This document shows positions 45,186 to 56,835 of a stretch of DNA of 64,000 nucleotides, in pieces. The DNA is from Diphasiastrum complanatum (lineage: Eukaryota; Streptophyta; Lycopodiopsida; Lycopodiales; Lycopodiaceae), in NCBI GenBank assembly GCA_029204225.1, contig CM055102.1, positions 10,367,456 through 10,431,455 on the forward strand. The letters run 5' to 3'. Under the pieces are notes generated by a model that was given only the letters and a program-made list of their open reading frames with translations, did no database searches and was not told where the DNA came from. Position 1 is the first letter of the stretch. Each line of letters begins with the position of its first letter. Position numbers and translations under genes: made by a program.

Positions 45186-45650
45186 CTCTATTACTATGAG
45201 GTTTTAATCTATTTTTCAGTGATGGTTACATAGGAAACCATGACTTTCTACTTTGAAAAACTTTTTTGGTTTGTCTTTAATTTGTTCCTCTGTTGACCAC
45301 CTTTTTACTTATTTTTACTACAGTTGTCATTGGGCTCTTTTTGGTTACTTCTAGCCAGTCTATTGGCGTTCTTGTTGCTACTGTGACTAAGGTGTCTTGT
45401 GCTTTATACTCTACTAAAAAAAATTTAGACTGTGTGGACAACTTAATCTTTTTGATGTATGGAAACTACTATAGTTTTTTCTACCGTACTGGCAAATGCA
45501 AGAAAAAGGAACTAACTTGGCTAGTGGCACACTTGACTAAGTCCATTAGAAAAATTTAGTTCCTATATTACACTTTGCACATTCATAACATTCCACTCGT
45601 AGCATGTGCAAACAAGTAATTTTCATTAAACAAGAAACCGAATGGTAACC
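45186..45650 (+). repeat. direct repeat copy 2, uninterrupted
   Basis: A 465-bp partner of 44070-45054, showing the pre-insertion form ...ctctactaaaaaaaatttagac... at the site where copy 1 holds the insertion. The 130-bp spacer between the copies has a short inverted repeat around ttactttacaa/ttgtaaagt. Confidence 0.85.
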
Positions 45651-45960
45651 TTACACACCTGTAGTTCCCACAAGAATTCCCCTGTGCTTACTTGGTTGTT
45701 GTTATGAATGGATGCAGGTGAGTGTTTTCTCTTCGACATAAATATGTTATGGAAAGTACGGAAGACAACAGTTACGATTCACTTATGATTTCGTAACTTT
45801 TGGTTCATTAGGAAAACTGTTTTGTTTAGTTTTGTATAGTTTGGTTAGGTTCAAACATGCACAACATAAGCCTAAAGCCTAAAGCTACAACCTAATCCTA
45901 ATCCACAACCCCCCCACACACACACTCCCTAAACCCACACACACACTCCGTAAACACACG

Positions 45961-45964
<4 letters not shown>

Positions 45965-45998
<34 letters not shown>

Positions 45999-46093
45999 GC
46001 CATTAAGGCACGCATGCACGCACGAGCACGCGCGCACGTTCGCCGTCGACGCACAACCGCCATTGCCCGTCAACGACAAGCACAAGCAACTAG

Positions 46094-46133
<40 letters not shown>
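45965..46133. repeat. (CA)n and (TA)n microsatellites
   Basis: CA units at 45965-45996 and TA units at 46097-46133, with a CpG-rich gcacgcgcgcacg stretch between. A short (CTCTAA)n run lies at 46267-46296. Confidence 0.95.
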
Positions 46134-46136
<3 letters not shown>

Positions 46137-46319
46137 CCAAATGCTTTCCAATACGTCCATTAGTGATTAACCATGTTCAATCAAATACTGAACTCAAAAT
46201 CCTGACTATATCCAAGAACCTCCTTCAACTTTCTCCGTGTACAAAATTTGATAGATTTTTCTCTCCAAATCTAACTCTAACTCTAACTCTAACTCTGACA
46301 GTCATGTATATACAGACTT

Positions 46320-47770
46320 TTGTGGGATTACAGAAGAGCCAAAAACCTTTCAAGAAGCGGACCAGAGCAGTGAAAGTAAGCAATGGGATCAAGCCATGAA
46401 GGAAGAACTACAATCCATAGAAAGGAACAAAGCATGGGAATTGACAACGTTACCTGCTGGAAGAAAAGCTATAAACAACAAATGGATTTTCAAAAGGCAA
46501 AAAATGGAGCAGGTGCAATGGTCCAGTATAAAGCCAGATTAGTGGCAAGAGGTTTTTCACAAAAGGAAGGAATCGATTATTTTGAAACCTTTTCTCCCAC
46601 AGTGGAAATGGCCAACATAAGAACACTCTTAGCATATGCTACGAGATACAATCTAGAAATTCATCAAATTGATGTGAAAGCGGCGTTTCTATATGGGAAC
46701 ATTGATGAAGAAATATAGATGACACAACCAAAAGGTTTTGTAGATGAGGATTATCCAGAATTTGTATGCAGACTGACAAAATGCATTTATGGATTGAAAC
46801 AAGCTGCAAGAGCATGGCATAGTAATAATAGGGAATTGCCTGAAGTTAATCCAAAAACTAAAAACTCAGATATCTGATGAGTTTGACATTTTAGATCTTG
46901 GAGAAGCACAGATATGTGTGGGACTGCAGATAGGCAGGGATACGTGCAGAGGAATTCTCCACCTAACACAAGAAAAATATGCGTTGAAGATTTTGAAAGA
47001 TTGCAAGATGATAGAGTGCAAAGAAAAATGCACTCCTATGGAACTGAGGAGCAAGATTGACCAAGGATGACTGCCCAAAGGATGATGCAGAAAAGGGGAG
47101 AATGGCAATAGTGTCGTACCGCAACCTTATTGGCAGCCTTATGTACCTGGCAGTTTGCACTAGACCTGACATCGCTGTGGTAGTATACTCACTTAGTCAA
47201 TTCGCTTGTAATCGAGGCGAGAAGCATTGGAGAATGGCCAAGAGAGTCGTTCAATACATTAAAAGTACAACTAGATATGGGATAACTTTCCGCAGTAATT
47301 CTAATTTTGAACTGCTTGCATATAGTGATGCCACTTGGGATAGCAGCAGAGATGACAATAAATCTGTCTCTGGTGGATGTTTTGTGCTTTGCGAATCAGT
47401 AGTAAACTGGGTATGCAAGAAGCAGACCTTGATTACTCGGTTCTCGTGTGAAGCAGAATATGTTGCTGTATCTAAAAACACAAATGAGATATTGAACAAA
47501 CTAAATGAACCACAGGTTCAGCCCACTATAATGTATATGGATAGCCAAAGTGCAATCCACCTCACCGAGGATCCTATTTTTCACTCCACAACCAAGCACA
47601 TTCCACTGAAGTATCACCACATCAGAGATCTGATTCAGAAAAAAAAGTTGATGATTCAGTATGTTAAATCATCCGACATGATGGCAGATGTACTCACAAA
47701 GCCTCTGAACAAGATCAGTTTGAAAAACAGAGAATGTCAATGGGAATCAGATAAAGGTTTTCTCAGTTCA
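46320..47770 (+). pseudogene. Ty1/copia RT-RNase H fragment (D)
   Basis: Landmarks: KQWDQAMKEELQSIERNKAW, NNKWIFKRQ, ARLVARGFSQKEGIDYFETF, VKAAFLYGNIDEEI, YGLKQAARAWH, then a jump to FDILDLGEAQICVGLQIGRD, so the segment holding the RT Y-x-DD active site is deleted near 46820-46865. After a shift, an open frame from 47057 gives NLIGSLMYLAVCTRPDI and RNase H motifs YSDATWDSS, SCEAEYVAV, MDSQSAIHL and ADVLTKPLN. It ends at a CAAGAGGGAG polypurine tract. Stops at 46718 and 46874 and frameshifts also inactivate it. Confidence 0.9.
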
Positions 47771-47779
47771 AGAGGGAGT

Positions 47780-48421
47780 TGTTGGAAATTTGTGAACTTC
47801 GGAAACCTTCGAGATTTTTGCAAAGCCTTTGGGAGACTCTCTTGCTTTGGGATTTTTGCGAAGCCTCTCAGGACATTCTCTCTCTCTTCGCTTTTTCCAC
47901 AAAGCCAATTTTGCATGATAGGCGGTTTTTTTGGCACTTGTTGCACTTTTCGCATATTTCGCACTTTTGCGGAATCAGAACTAGAGTGTGAATGTGTAAC
48001 GGAATGCACAAAAGCAAAAGTGGACAAGGACAACTAACTAGAAAAAATCAGAGTTAGGATGTTCTTTTAATTACTAGAGATTAGATCAGTTGTCTCTCCA
48101 TTATTTATGAGAGATAGATATTAGCTTTTAGATGTTAGTACATGGATACTAGCTGTTCGCAAGAGAGAGCAACTCTCTTGCGGTATCACGCTGTTTGAGA
48201 TCCAAACAATGCACAAGTTTGTTGTAATCTGTAATTCAGGTGATATAAATGCAAGAGTTCATTAGACGCAGTAATTTGCAATTGTTTTATGTCTGATTGA
48301 TTCATTTTCTCTGCCGCCCATTATTTATGCAGTAAATTTGTAATTGTAGTCTACGATATGTTGCAATAGTAGAAACCTGATAATTCTTGTTTCTACATTT
48401 GAGTTTCTGCAATTATTTCTA
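47780..48421 (+). mobile_element. single LTR shared by copia pieces D and D'
   Basis: Starts TGTTGGAAATTTGTG right after the polypurine tract of D and ends just before a primer-binding site that opens D'. It contains aagcctttgggag/aagcctctcagg subrepeats, a GATATAAATG box near 48242 and a CA near 48410 that may be the true terminus. It therefore acts as 3' LTR to the left and 5' LTR to the right. Confidence 0.75.
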
Positions 48422-48425
48422 TTAG

Positions 48426-48437
48426 TGGTATCAGAGC
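48426..48437 (+). other. primer-binding site (initiator tRNA-Met type)
   Basis: TGGTATCAGAGC, complementary to the 3' end of plant initiator methionine tRNA, is the usual primer site of copia elements. It lies 4-14 bp past the LTR end and 36 bp before the gag start codon. Confidence 0.9.
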
Positions 48438-48472
48438 AAGGTTCTTGGAGTGGAACTCCAAGAGGGGCCAGA

Positions 48473-50303
48473 ATGGCTTCCAACATTTCACAGAAAATCA
48501 CTGTGATTCTTGATGGATTGAATTACAGTCACTGGAAAAGAAGAACCATGATTCTCCTAAAGGGAGAAGGTTTATGGGGCGTCGTGGATGGCACTGAAGC
48601 AATGTTAGAAGAGAATGAAGTCTGAATCAATGAATGGAAAAGAAAGGATGATAAAGCAGTTGCTCTTATCACTCTGTCATTGACAAAAGAAATTCTGATG
48701 AATGTTGATGACCTTGATCACAGTCAACAGATCTGGCAGAATTTGCAAAAAAAGTATGAAGCAAAGACCAAGACAGAGGTCTTGCATCTGAAAAATCAAC
48801 TATTCAGTTTAAACTGGGATGGTGCTGATCTTGATTCAAATGTGAACAAGATGAAAGCCATCTTTACACAGCTAGCGGCAGCAGGAGTGGAGAACATAAT
48901 ACTACCTGCACAACAGATTATGTTTATTATCAGATCACTTCCACAGGCCTACCAATCATTAAGAACAATCTTAATGCGATCTCCTGATATTACCTTTGAT
49001 GATGCAGCAAAGGCTGTCGTAGAGGAAAAGCTGATACGACAGCAAGCTGAGCAGAAGGAAGATGATGAGAAGGCCGTATTTGTTAAAACAAAAGAAGAGA
49101 ATGCTCAGCGAGGAGACTTCTCCAGAGGCAAAAACCAACCAGAAGCAAAGAATGCAGGCGGTTATAAGAAACAAGACAAGAAGAATGTTACATGCTTTCA
49201 CTGTCAGAGGACATGACATTATGCAAATGAGTGTTGGTACAATCCTAAGTCAAAGGCTTTCAAAGGAAATAATATAAGGAGGGACAATGTACATGCAGCA
49301 GAATCGTCCCCACAACAAGAGGAAGATGCCAACATATTTGTGTTGACGGAGGGAGAAGGCGACACTGCACATCTGACACAAGAAAATTGTTCCAAGATGA
49401 TAATAGATTCTGGAGCTACTGCCCATGTTATGTGTAGGAAGGAACTCCTGTAGAAATTTCAACCAAGCTGCACATGTAGATTAGTCAAGCTTGGTGACGA
49501 TAGCCAACAGTGAGTGGAAGGAATTGGAATAATCCAGATGATAACGCCTAATGGACGTAGAGATATAGAAGGGGCATTATATGTGCCATCATTGAAGAAG
49601 GACCTGTTATCTGTCGCAAAAATGGCAAATCTGGGCATGAAGATCTATTTTGATCAAAACAAATGATAGATGCTCTAACAAGGTCATTGTAACTACACCC
49701 AGAAGGGGCGATTTGTACCAGGTCACAATTTCAAAGGGAGTGAAAAATACGTTGGCTACCACCTCTCATGACAGTGAATCAAGACTGTGGCATAAAAGAA
49801 TGGGGCATATCAACATGAAAATGCTCTATCAGATGACAAAGGAAGGTCTGGCAACAAGGGTAAATGTCACCCAACCACATCCTGATTTTTGTTAGATTTG
49901 TGCTCTAGGGATACAGAGCCGGGAATCTTTTTTGGGGCTGGCGACCAGAGCGAAGGTGCCACTTGAGCTGGTACACTCAGATCTGTGTGGACTAATGGCG
50001 GTTGACTCAATATCAGGATCAAGATATTTTGTCACATTTATTGATGATTACAATCATATGACTATGATTTATTTTCTGAAATTAAAATCAAAAGTCTTTG
50101 CAAAGTTCAAGTGTTTTCAAGCTTATGCAGAAAGGCAACTACAGAGCAAATTGAAGGCACTACGATTTGACAATGGAGGGGAATACACTAGTAATGAGTT
50201 CAATGAGAGCACTGTAGAAAGGAAGGCATTTCCTATACCCCACAACATAACGGTGTGGCAGAAAGGAAAAACAGGACGCTAATGGATGTAGCCGGTGCAT
50301 GTT
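48473..50303 (+). pseudogene. Ty1/copia gag-protease-integrase fragment (D')
   Basis: Gag starts MASNISQKITVILDGLNYSH and runs through WKRRTMILLKGEGLWGVVDG, the UBN2 block (IWQNLQKKYEAKTKTEVLHL) and IIRSLPQAYQSLRTIL to a zinc knuckle CFHC...HYANEC. In the knuckle a TGA replaces the expected glycine codon at about 49214. Protease follows (MIIDSGATAHVMC near 49405), then GAG-pre-integrase (LWHKRMGHINMKML), integrase (LVHSDLCGLM, YFVTFIDDYNH, LRFDNGGEYTSNEF) and VAERKNRTLMDVAGA, where homology stops. The integrase C-terminus, RT and RNase H are absent. About six stops or shifts are present. Confidence 0.92.
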
Positions 50304-50320
50304 GATTCAGTCAGGATTCT

Positions 50321-50729
50321 GATCCAGAAACACTTTAGGTTCACACTATTTGTATTCATCGTTTGCAGATTACAAAGATATATACAGTCTAAGCACTACA
50401 AAGAAGAGAGATTGCTACACCTCTATATAAGAACCAGAGAACACATTGTTCTGAACTTGCCAATGAATAGCAAAAGCAATAGATCTACATTAAAGCACCA
50501 ACAGAGCAACACAAGCTTCTGTTCTACATTGTCTCTAAATGATCTATAATGGCAGAAGCCTAACAAGCTATAGCAAAGGCAAAAACGTGCTCGAGACTAT
50601 GGCTCTGCAACTGCTTCATGAGACAAGAAAATGGGCATTTGACATTTGGAACATGGCTTTCATAAGCCAATAGAATGTTGCCACAGAGGCATCAACAATT
50701 AGGAATAGAGTTTTGATGAAGATATCTGC
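50321..50729 (-). repeat. dispersed LTR-type repeat, copy 1
   Basis: A 409-bp block, almost collinear with 60547-60948. On minus it begins GCAGATATCTTCATC (residues ADIF-like, as at the end of copia RNase H), then TGTTGATGCC, a TTATATAGAGG box and AATACAAAT. It is read as a copia RNase H end plus part of an LTR. It truncates copia fragment D'. Confidence 0.75.
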
Positions 50730-51253
50730 AAAATGCCTTCAGAGATGGTGGGTTGTAGACAGTCGTAGAAGTGGGCAAGAGGGTGCCATACTGCCATAGA
50801 AACATACACTTGAAGAATGGTTGGAAGGATGCGCTGGCATGTTCAAAAAATCTACCCATAAAACGTTCGTTGAAGGCTTGGCTGCATCTATAGGTAACTG
50901 GAAAATGCCTTTAGATCAGTCGCTAGAAGATGAAGTGCCACTTCAGTGAAGAAAATTAAAAGCAATGGCTACTTCCATTTAGAATGTGCTTCAAATGCAT
51001 TGGTTGGAAACAGCCATGTAGAAGATGCGGTGGTGGTTGCAAACTGCCCTGAAAGCCGCTAAAAATGGCCTCTGTGGCTACTTGTCTGTGTGGAGGTGTC
51101 TAGAGAATGGGTTTTGCTTTTCACTGCCAAAACTAAGGTGCGTGGGCTGCCAAGGATCTGCAAACTGCTACAAATATGTTGGAAGAGTGCGACTGGTTGT
51201 AGGCGGCAAGAATGCCCACAGTCGCTGCTGAAATGATGCCCTAGGGAAATTCG

Positions 51254-51256
<3 letters not shown>
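50730..51256. other. no recognised gene
   Basis: Moderately G-rich sequence with short frames and no recognisable domain. It is followed by a (GA)n tract at 51257-51302. Confidence 0.4.

Positions 51257-51302
<46 letters not shown>
51257..51302. repeat. (AG)n microsatellite
   Basis: About 22 AG units. The next 200 bp contain repeated tgccttc-type strings, as at 25490-25700 and 59010-59150. Confidence 0.95.
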
Positions 51303-51304
<2 letters not shown>

Positions 51305-51506
51305 CTAAAGAAGTCGAATAGAGTGAAGGTGCCCTTCTAAATATCAATAATGCCTTTCAAGAGTGTGACTTTGCCTTCAGAAAAGACTGAGTGACTGCCT
51401 TCGAAAAGGCCCTTGAAGACTGGCTTGTAGAAGCCTGGATATATTTTTCAATTATATTGGTGGCCTTCAAAGAAATCAGATTGGGCAGTTCATGGAAGTT
51501 CAATGT

Positions 51507-52245
51507 TGTTGGAGGGTTTGCGGATCCCAAGGCAACTCTAACCCTAGTTAAGAAGTGAGAGGGATTTGGCACCCTGCGTGTGTAAGTCCAACCCGATGAT
51601 CACATACTTATTTGATTGATTAGTTAAAAGTCAATAAAAGGACTTTAGGCCTTTTTGCTGGACTTTTAATGTCGTAGGGCCTAAATGTCAAGTTAGTGAA
51701 TAAAGTTGGGTTTCCCTCCAATTTTGATGGTTCTCACACTTTTTTAAATTTGAATAAAAAGAGAGGCAAGACTGGACCAAAGGATTCAGAGGCCAAGATC
51801 CTCCTCTCTACTATAAGAAGGGACCAACTCGAGTTGCTCCTCATGTTCATTTCCTCATTTCAATAAAGCATATTGGTTCTCTTTAGAAATGGATTGATAA
51901 ATGTCCTTGCTCTTTTTCTTTCCTTCTCCATCTCTCATGCTTTCTTTGGATTTTGCTAATTATTGGATCTGAATATTATTGGGATTGAGTGTTATTATAC
52001 TTTTTATGAGAGAGAGAGAGAGAGAGAAAGAGAGAAAGAGTAAGCTATCTTTGTTGTAGATCGTAGTGTTAATGAGTAGGGTTATGGATGTAGAGTTAGA
52101 TTTAGATCTTCCATTCATGCTGAAATCTAAACTAAACTATCGCTCTCATGGGAACGAACTTACGCGTGACAACTAACTCCGTCTCTATGATGCTAGATTG
52201 ATTAGATCTTGGATTCAGGTTAGGCAAGGAAAGAAACCCACTATA
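51507..52245 (+). repeat. 5' LTR of the gag-pro element
   Basis: 739 bp starting TGTTGGAGGGTTTGCGG. It ends cccactaTA, where the 3' LTR has the canonical CA. It holds a GA-rich run (52010-52039) and an ~80-bp segment (agtagggttatggatg... to cttacg) that the 3' LTR lacks. Confidence 0.9.
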
Positions 52246-52248
52246 ATT

Positions 52249-52267
52249 TTGGCGCCATTGTCGGGGA
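52249..52267 (+). other. primer-binding site, gypsy type
   Basis: TTGGCGCCATTGTCGGGGA lies 3 bp after the 5' LTR. It resembles the TTGGCGCC-N-TTGCCGGGGA site used by Athila/Tat-like gypsy elements, usually ascribed to tRNA-Asp priming (family knowledge). Confidence 0.8.
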
Positions 52268-53484
52268 GCTACGCCAATTTTTCAGTTTGCAGCATGATTA
52301 TTGGATGGTTAGCTTGCATTAGACATCTTGTCGTGGCATGAATAGTGTTAGATCTGCATTTTAGGGTTAGTTTGGGATTGATTTTGCTTGATTTGAGTGG
52401 ATTTGCTTGTTTGAAATCTAATTTGATTGTTAAAATAGAGAAAGCTATTCAGATCACCAATCTTAAGATCCATTTGGATATGAGATATCAGAGAAAATAA
52501 CAGAAATTGGTCAAATCTGTCAGATTTAGTCAAAAAGAGACAAAAAGTGTCATCAGAGCTTAGAACTTTTTACCTGTTTTCAGGGAACCTTTGCCAAGTT
52601 GCAGAAACCTTTGGTTTTGTTCACAGAACCTTCAGTTTGAAGGGCGAAGATTAATTCCCAGTAGATTTCCAAAAACATCAGAAAAACCATCAAAAAACAC
52701 CAAAAAACTCATCAAAACCCTAAAAATACAGAAAAAAGAACCTTTGCCCAATTCACTGTGCACAAGTGTGATTCAGATCTATCTACTGCCAGGTCGGCGA
52801 AGAATAATACCAAAAATAGGAAAAGGTTTCAGAGGATAAGTTGTCATATTGCCTTATTTTTGTCAAAAAAGTCATTTTTTTTTGCAAAATTACCAGTATC
52901 ACTCTTGATCCTTCGCCAGAACCTTTGTCGAGTTTCCAAAACATTCTATTTATAATAAAATACTATTTTTGAGTTCAGCGAAGATTCTTCTTAATCAGAT
53001 CATAAAAAATCTTGAATTTTACCCTCGCCAACCATCAAAAACTGTATTTTCTTGTGTCATAAACCTTCGCCCATTTTTTCATAATTGTATTTGTGTCAGA
53101 TCTTTCACTTGAGAGGTCGGCAAAGGTTATTTCCCAAGAAATCATCAAAAAAAAATGTTCAGAGAGTTTTTGTCGAAAATAGCACTATTGAACCTTCGTC
53201 GAGCCAATCTTCGCCTAGTGAACCTTTGCAGAACTATTTTAGATTTCTGATTTTCCAAATCAAGTCTTTGTCAAAATTTGGATCAAATCTGATATATTTT
53301 GAATTGGATTTTGAGAGATTTATCATTTTTGAGAAGTATTGATTGATCGAACCTCGAAAACTTTTTCATGATATAGAATCAAATTCTTGAAAAATGGAAT
53401 AGATCTAGCAAATCTGAACTGAGATAGTTGTGATTAAAAAATCTAGATCCAATCTCATTGTCTGCTTAATCTAAATTTGTAAAG

Positions 53485-54581
53485 ATGGCTGCCCCTGGAG
53501 CTGCTCTTGGAGGTGCTCCACAGGAAGTCAATCCAATTATTGTTAGAAGAGCACCCCGTTTGGATCTACCCAAAATAATGGATTAACAGATCCAGTTAGA
53601 TTTCTTCATATTTATGCTGAATCTTGTGAAGTTTATGGTGAGATTTATCCTCAAGATAAACTTAAGTTGTTTCCTATGGCCTTAACAGGCACATCACAAG
53701 ATTGGTACTATAACCAAGATGAAACTGAGCATATAGATTGGGAGGTTGTCAAGCGAGCCCTTATCACACGGTTCAGACCCGAAAGTTTATGGAAGACTCT
53801 TTCCTACTTTAAGTAAAATTAAAATGGGAAAGCAAAAAATGGTTCGAGATTACATTGAACGGGTGAAACATCTTAGATCTGAATGCGAACCTGAGCTGAT
53901 TAACGAAAATGTCATGATTATGTGGTTTTTGTCAGGTCTACCTAAACGGATCAGACGTGAGTTGAAATGCCATAATGAGTATGCACTCTTGCAAAATGAA
54001 TGGAACTCAGTATTTGCCATCTGTGTAATTCACCTGATCATGAGACTATTTTTTGCAACTTCAACCCTCAGATAATTCAACAACGGTATGCCCAGATGGG
54101 ATATCGAGAACCACAGTATGGAGGTAATCCAGCAGTAAGATCGCGACAATCTGCTCTTGGATACCTAGAACGTTTAGTTTTACCTGCCCCACCAAAGCAC
54201 TCCGCTCCTCCTACCAATTTGATGGAACCAAAACCTTATGGAAGTGCTGAGCAATGGAACTATGGTAATGATCAGGAAGGTGGATCTTCAAAACAATATG
54301 CCATTTATGTTGCTGCTCAACAACAAGCTTCTAGAAATTGGACCAGAGCACCACTTGGATGCTTTGCATGTGGAGAAAGTCACAGAGTTGTAGAATGTCC
54401 AAATAAAGAAAAATTTGTACCATTCTGTCATGACTATAGTTATGGGCATTACTATAAAGACTGTCCAGCAAGACTGAAGCCACCACCAACTACAGCACCT
54501 GTAAATTTGATAAGAATCAAGCAAAGACCAGTAGCTCAGAATAAACCAAGTGCACCCTTGATGGTGGTCACCAGAGCCTAG
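53485..54581 (+). pseudogene. gypsy-type gag with zinc knuckles
   Basis: Starts MAAPGAALGGAPQEVNPIIV and after a shift near 53580 continues DPVRFLHIYAESCEVYGE, KLKLFPMALTGTSQDWYY, DWEVVKRALITRF. After a second shift near 53800 come MVRDYIERVKHLRSECEPEL and MIMWFLSGLPKRIRREL, the capsid-type gag domain. A third frame (54000-54581) carries a zinc knuckle CFACGESHRVVEC, then CHDYSYGHYYKDC, in which tyrosine stands at the second cysteine position. Gag packages the element RNA. Three frames prevent translation as one protein. Confidence 0.85.
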
Positions 54582-55062
54582 AAGCAAAACGAACCAGTAG
54601 TGGATCCAGTACCTTCGGATTCTATACCATTGAATGATACACCAATAGCATCGGGAGTCTATCCAAACCTTAATGCAGAAAAACAAAGATATCATAATAT
54701 GAGGCAATGGATTAAACATTTGCAAGAAGAAGAGGAGCTTGAAGCTGCTAAATCAACAACTGAATTTGGTCTTCACCATTGCAGCCTTCAAGAAATTTAC
54801 GTACGGATATGAATGATTAGTTGCATCATCTTGAAGAACCCTTCAAGATGACTGAACCAAAAGCACCACAAACAGGACTACTCATGAACATTTTGTATAG
54901 TAAGATCAATATTTCATTGGGAGAGTTCCTGAAGTTGGTGCCAAAAGAAAAAGAAGTCTTAGCACAAAAGTCAGCTCAAGAAGAACCAGAAGTCCATCAG
55001 GAGTCGCTCTTTTGTGCTGGATTTGAAGAATCTAACGAAGTACTCCATGTTGGAGCCACTTG

Positions 55063-55441
55063 AAAAAGTGAACAAAAGAATATCACTCTGCCGATACAAC
55101 ATAGACAATTTCCTAAAGAAGCAACCGTGATAGATGGCGGTTCAGGAGCTAACCTGATGTCTACAAAGCTATGTGCAAAATGGGGCCTTACACAGATCAA
55201 ACCTGCTACTTTTGCTATTAAGCTAGCTAATTAAATGGCAGTTCGTCCACGAGGAATGGTGGAAGATATACCTGTCAGGATTGTAGGAGTACAGTTCGTC
55301 ATTACTTTCGTCGTGATGGACTTACCAAAAGCGCCTAATGTTTACCGAGTTCTATTGGGACGTCCATGGTTACGAGTTGCACAAGTAACTCATAACTGGG
55401 GTACCAGAAAAATCACTTTTGAAAATCGTGAACGTGCATGA
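55063..55441 (+). pseudogene. retropepsin-like aspartic protease
   Basis: One frame reads ATVIDGGSGANLMSTKL (catalytic Asp codon at 55133-55135), KWGLTQIKPATFAIKLAN, a TAA stop at 55232, then MVEDIPVRIVGVQFVITFVV and YRVLLGRPWLRVAQV. The D-G-G-S-G variant and the later V-LLGRPWL block are typical of plant gypsy-type proteases, which cleave the Gag precursor. The single internal stop is the only visible defect. The preceding stretch 54600-55060 is open in pieces and probably links gag to protease. Confidence 0.85.
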
Positions 55442-56630
55442 TCCTAGAACTTGGACTATCAAACCAGTGGTTCAAAAAGAGGATGACAATTCGTCAACAA
55501 CGGATCACACTTGTGACCGACCACAAAAAAATTTGGGAGTTCATTGCGATTCTCAAATAGATACAGTCGATTGGAATGAAGCTCTTGCAACGATTGACTG
55601 TACAACAAGATATATGTGTCAACAAGATAATCAATCAGATTTGAGTGAGATTTTCTTATTAGATCAAACTTTGGATACACCAATCACGTTTTTACTAAAT
55701 GTGCTGAATGTAGCCTGGTTATCAATGGAACCTATACCAGATCCGATTGAGGATGAACTCATTCCTGTGAGTCATGCCTTGACTTATGATGGCAATGCAG
55801 AACTTATGGATGAGCAGATTCTAAATCATATGGATTCGACCAGATTTGGAGTGCGTAATGTTCCCGATGAACCAACAATCAAACCACCCAAAGCAACTAT
55901 ATTGAAGGAAGACAGGATCACAGGATCGATGACAAAGAAACAAGCTAAGCAACATTATAATATGGTCCTGAAATGGGAGAATCCCCCTCGGAAGATTGAT
56001 TCAAAGGAAGTGCCACCTTTATTGGATAAAGGCAAAGGAAAAGTCAAGGATGATTCTTCAAGTCAAATTTCTAGTAAGACATCATCATCTGGGAAGTCTT
56101 CACCTTTGAAGAAAGATTTATCATCTTGAAAGTCATCACCTCCACGATCAAGTCCTGCTAAGAAGGCTAAACGAAGATCCAAGACAAGTCCTTTCGATAA
56201 AGAACAAGCAAACGTAGTCCAGCATGATATGCCCGAGCATTTTAAACGTTATACACTGGATGATGCGGTTATCATGTTACCTAAAGCAGATTCCATTCAA
56301 GGACAGTCTGTGACCATTGGGTCTACCATTCCCATCACAACTACCCAGGCCACCTCACCCCCACACACCGAAGCCACCTCACCAAACACACAATTCTTTA
56401 TGGATATGTTCGATGATTCCGACTCCCTTGGGGCCACCAAAAATTTTGAAATGCCCCAGAGCTCTACGCCCTTTGAACTCCAGCCCCCTGGAAGAGGATT
56501 CGGACATATCCATGAATCTATTGTTGGTGTTGAAGATGTCAGCCAGCAACCTCACACGGAAGATAGCCCAGTCGCACTTTGGGTCGACAAAGCTGTGAAA
56601 TCACCGAAACAGTTTGACGGAGGGATTTGA
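55419..56630 (+). pseudogene. post-protease linker ORFs, unassigned
   Basis: A 236-codon frame (55419-56129) continues after the protease with acidic, DDNSST-type residues, then SMTKKQAKQHYNMVLKWE and a lysine/serine-rich end (KGKGKVKDD, SSSQISSKTSSSGKSS). A stop at 56127 and a second frame to 56630 follow. In autonomous gypsy elements this is where RT begins, but no RT motif (for example a F-x-DD box) appears. The product is unknown. Confidence 0.5.
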
Positions 56631-56835
56631 AGAGGAGGGCATTTTGCAAAAGAAGAACTAGTGGCACCTATTCCATGCCTACCAAGGACAGTACCATCAG
56701 GTCCTCATGTTGCCGCCGCCTCCACGACCGTCGATTCTGGTGATGCTCTAGGTTTGGTTTCAAGCCTTGTGCAAGTGATGTAGTCTATGCTAGATAAGAA
56801 GAAGGAAATGGAGTAGAGAATCTCCGAGATAGATC

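Noticed and set aside
46267-46296. Telomere-like (CTCTAA)n run
   Set aside because: The unit is CTCTAA, not the plant telomere unit CCCTAAA; there are only about five copies beside other microsatellites.
47737-48033. 98-codon minus frame and the C-terminal extension of the 326-codon plus frame
   Set aside because: Both lie in the LTR; the plus frame simply reads through the RNase H end into LTR sequence.
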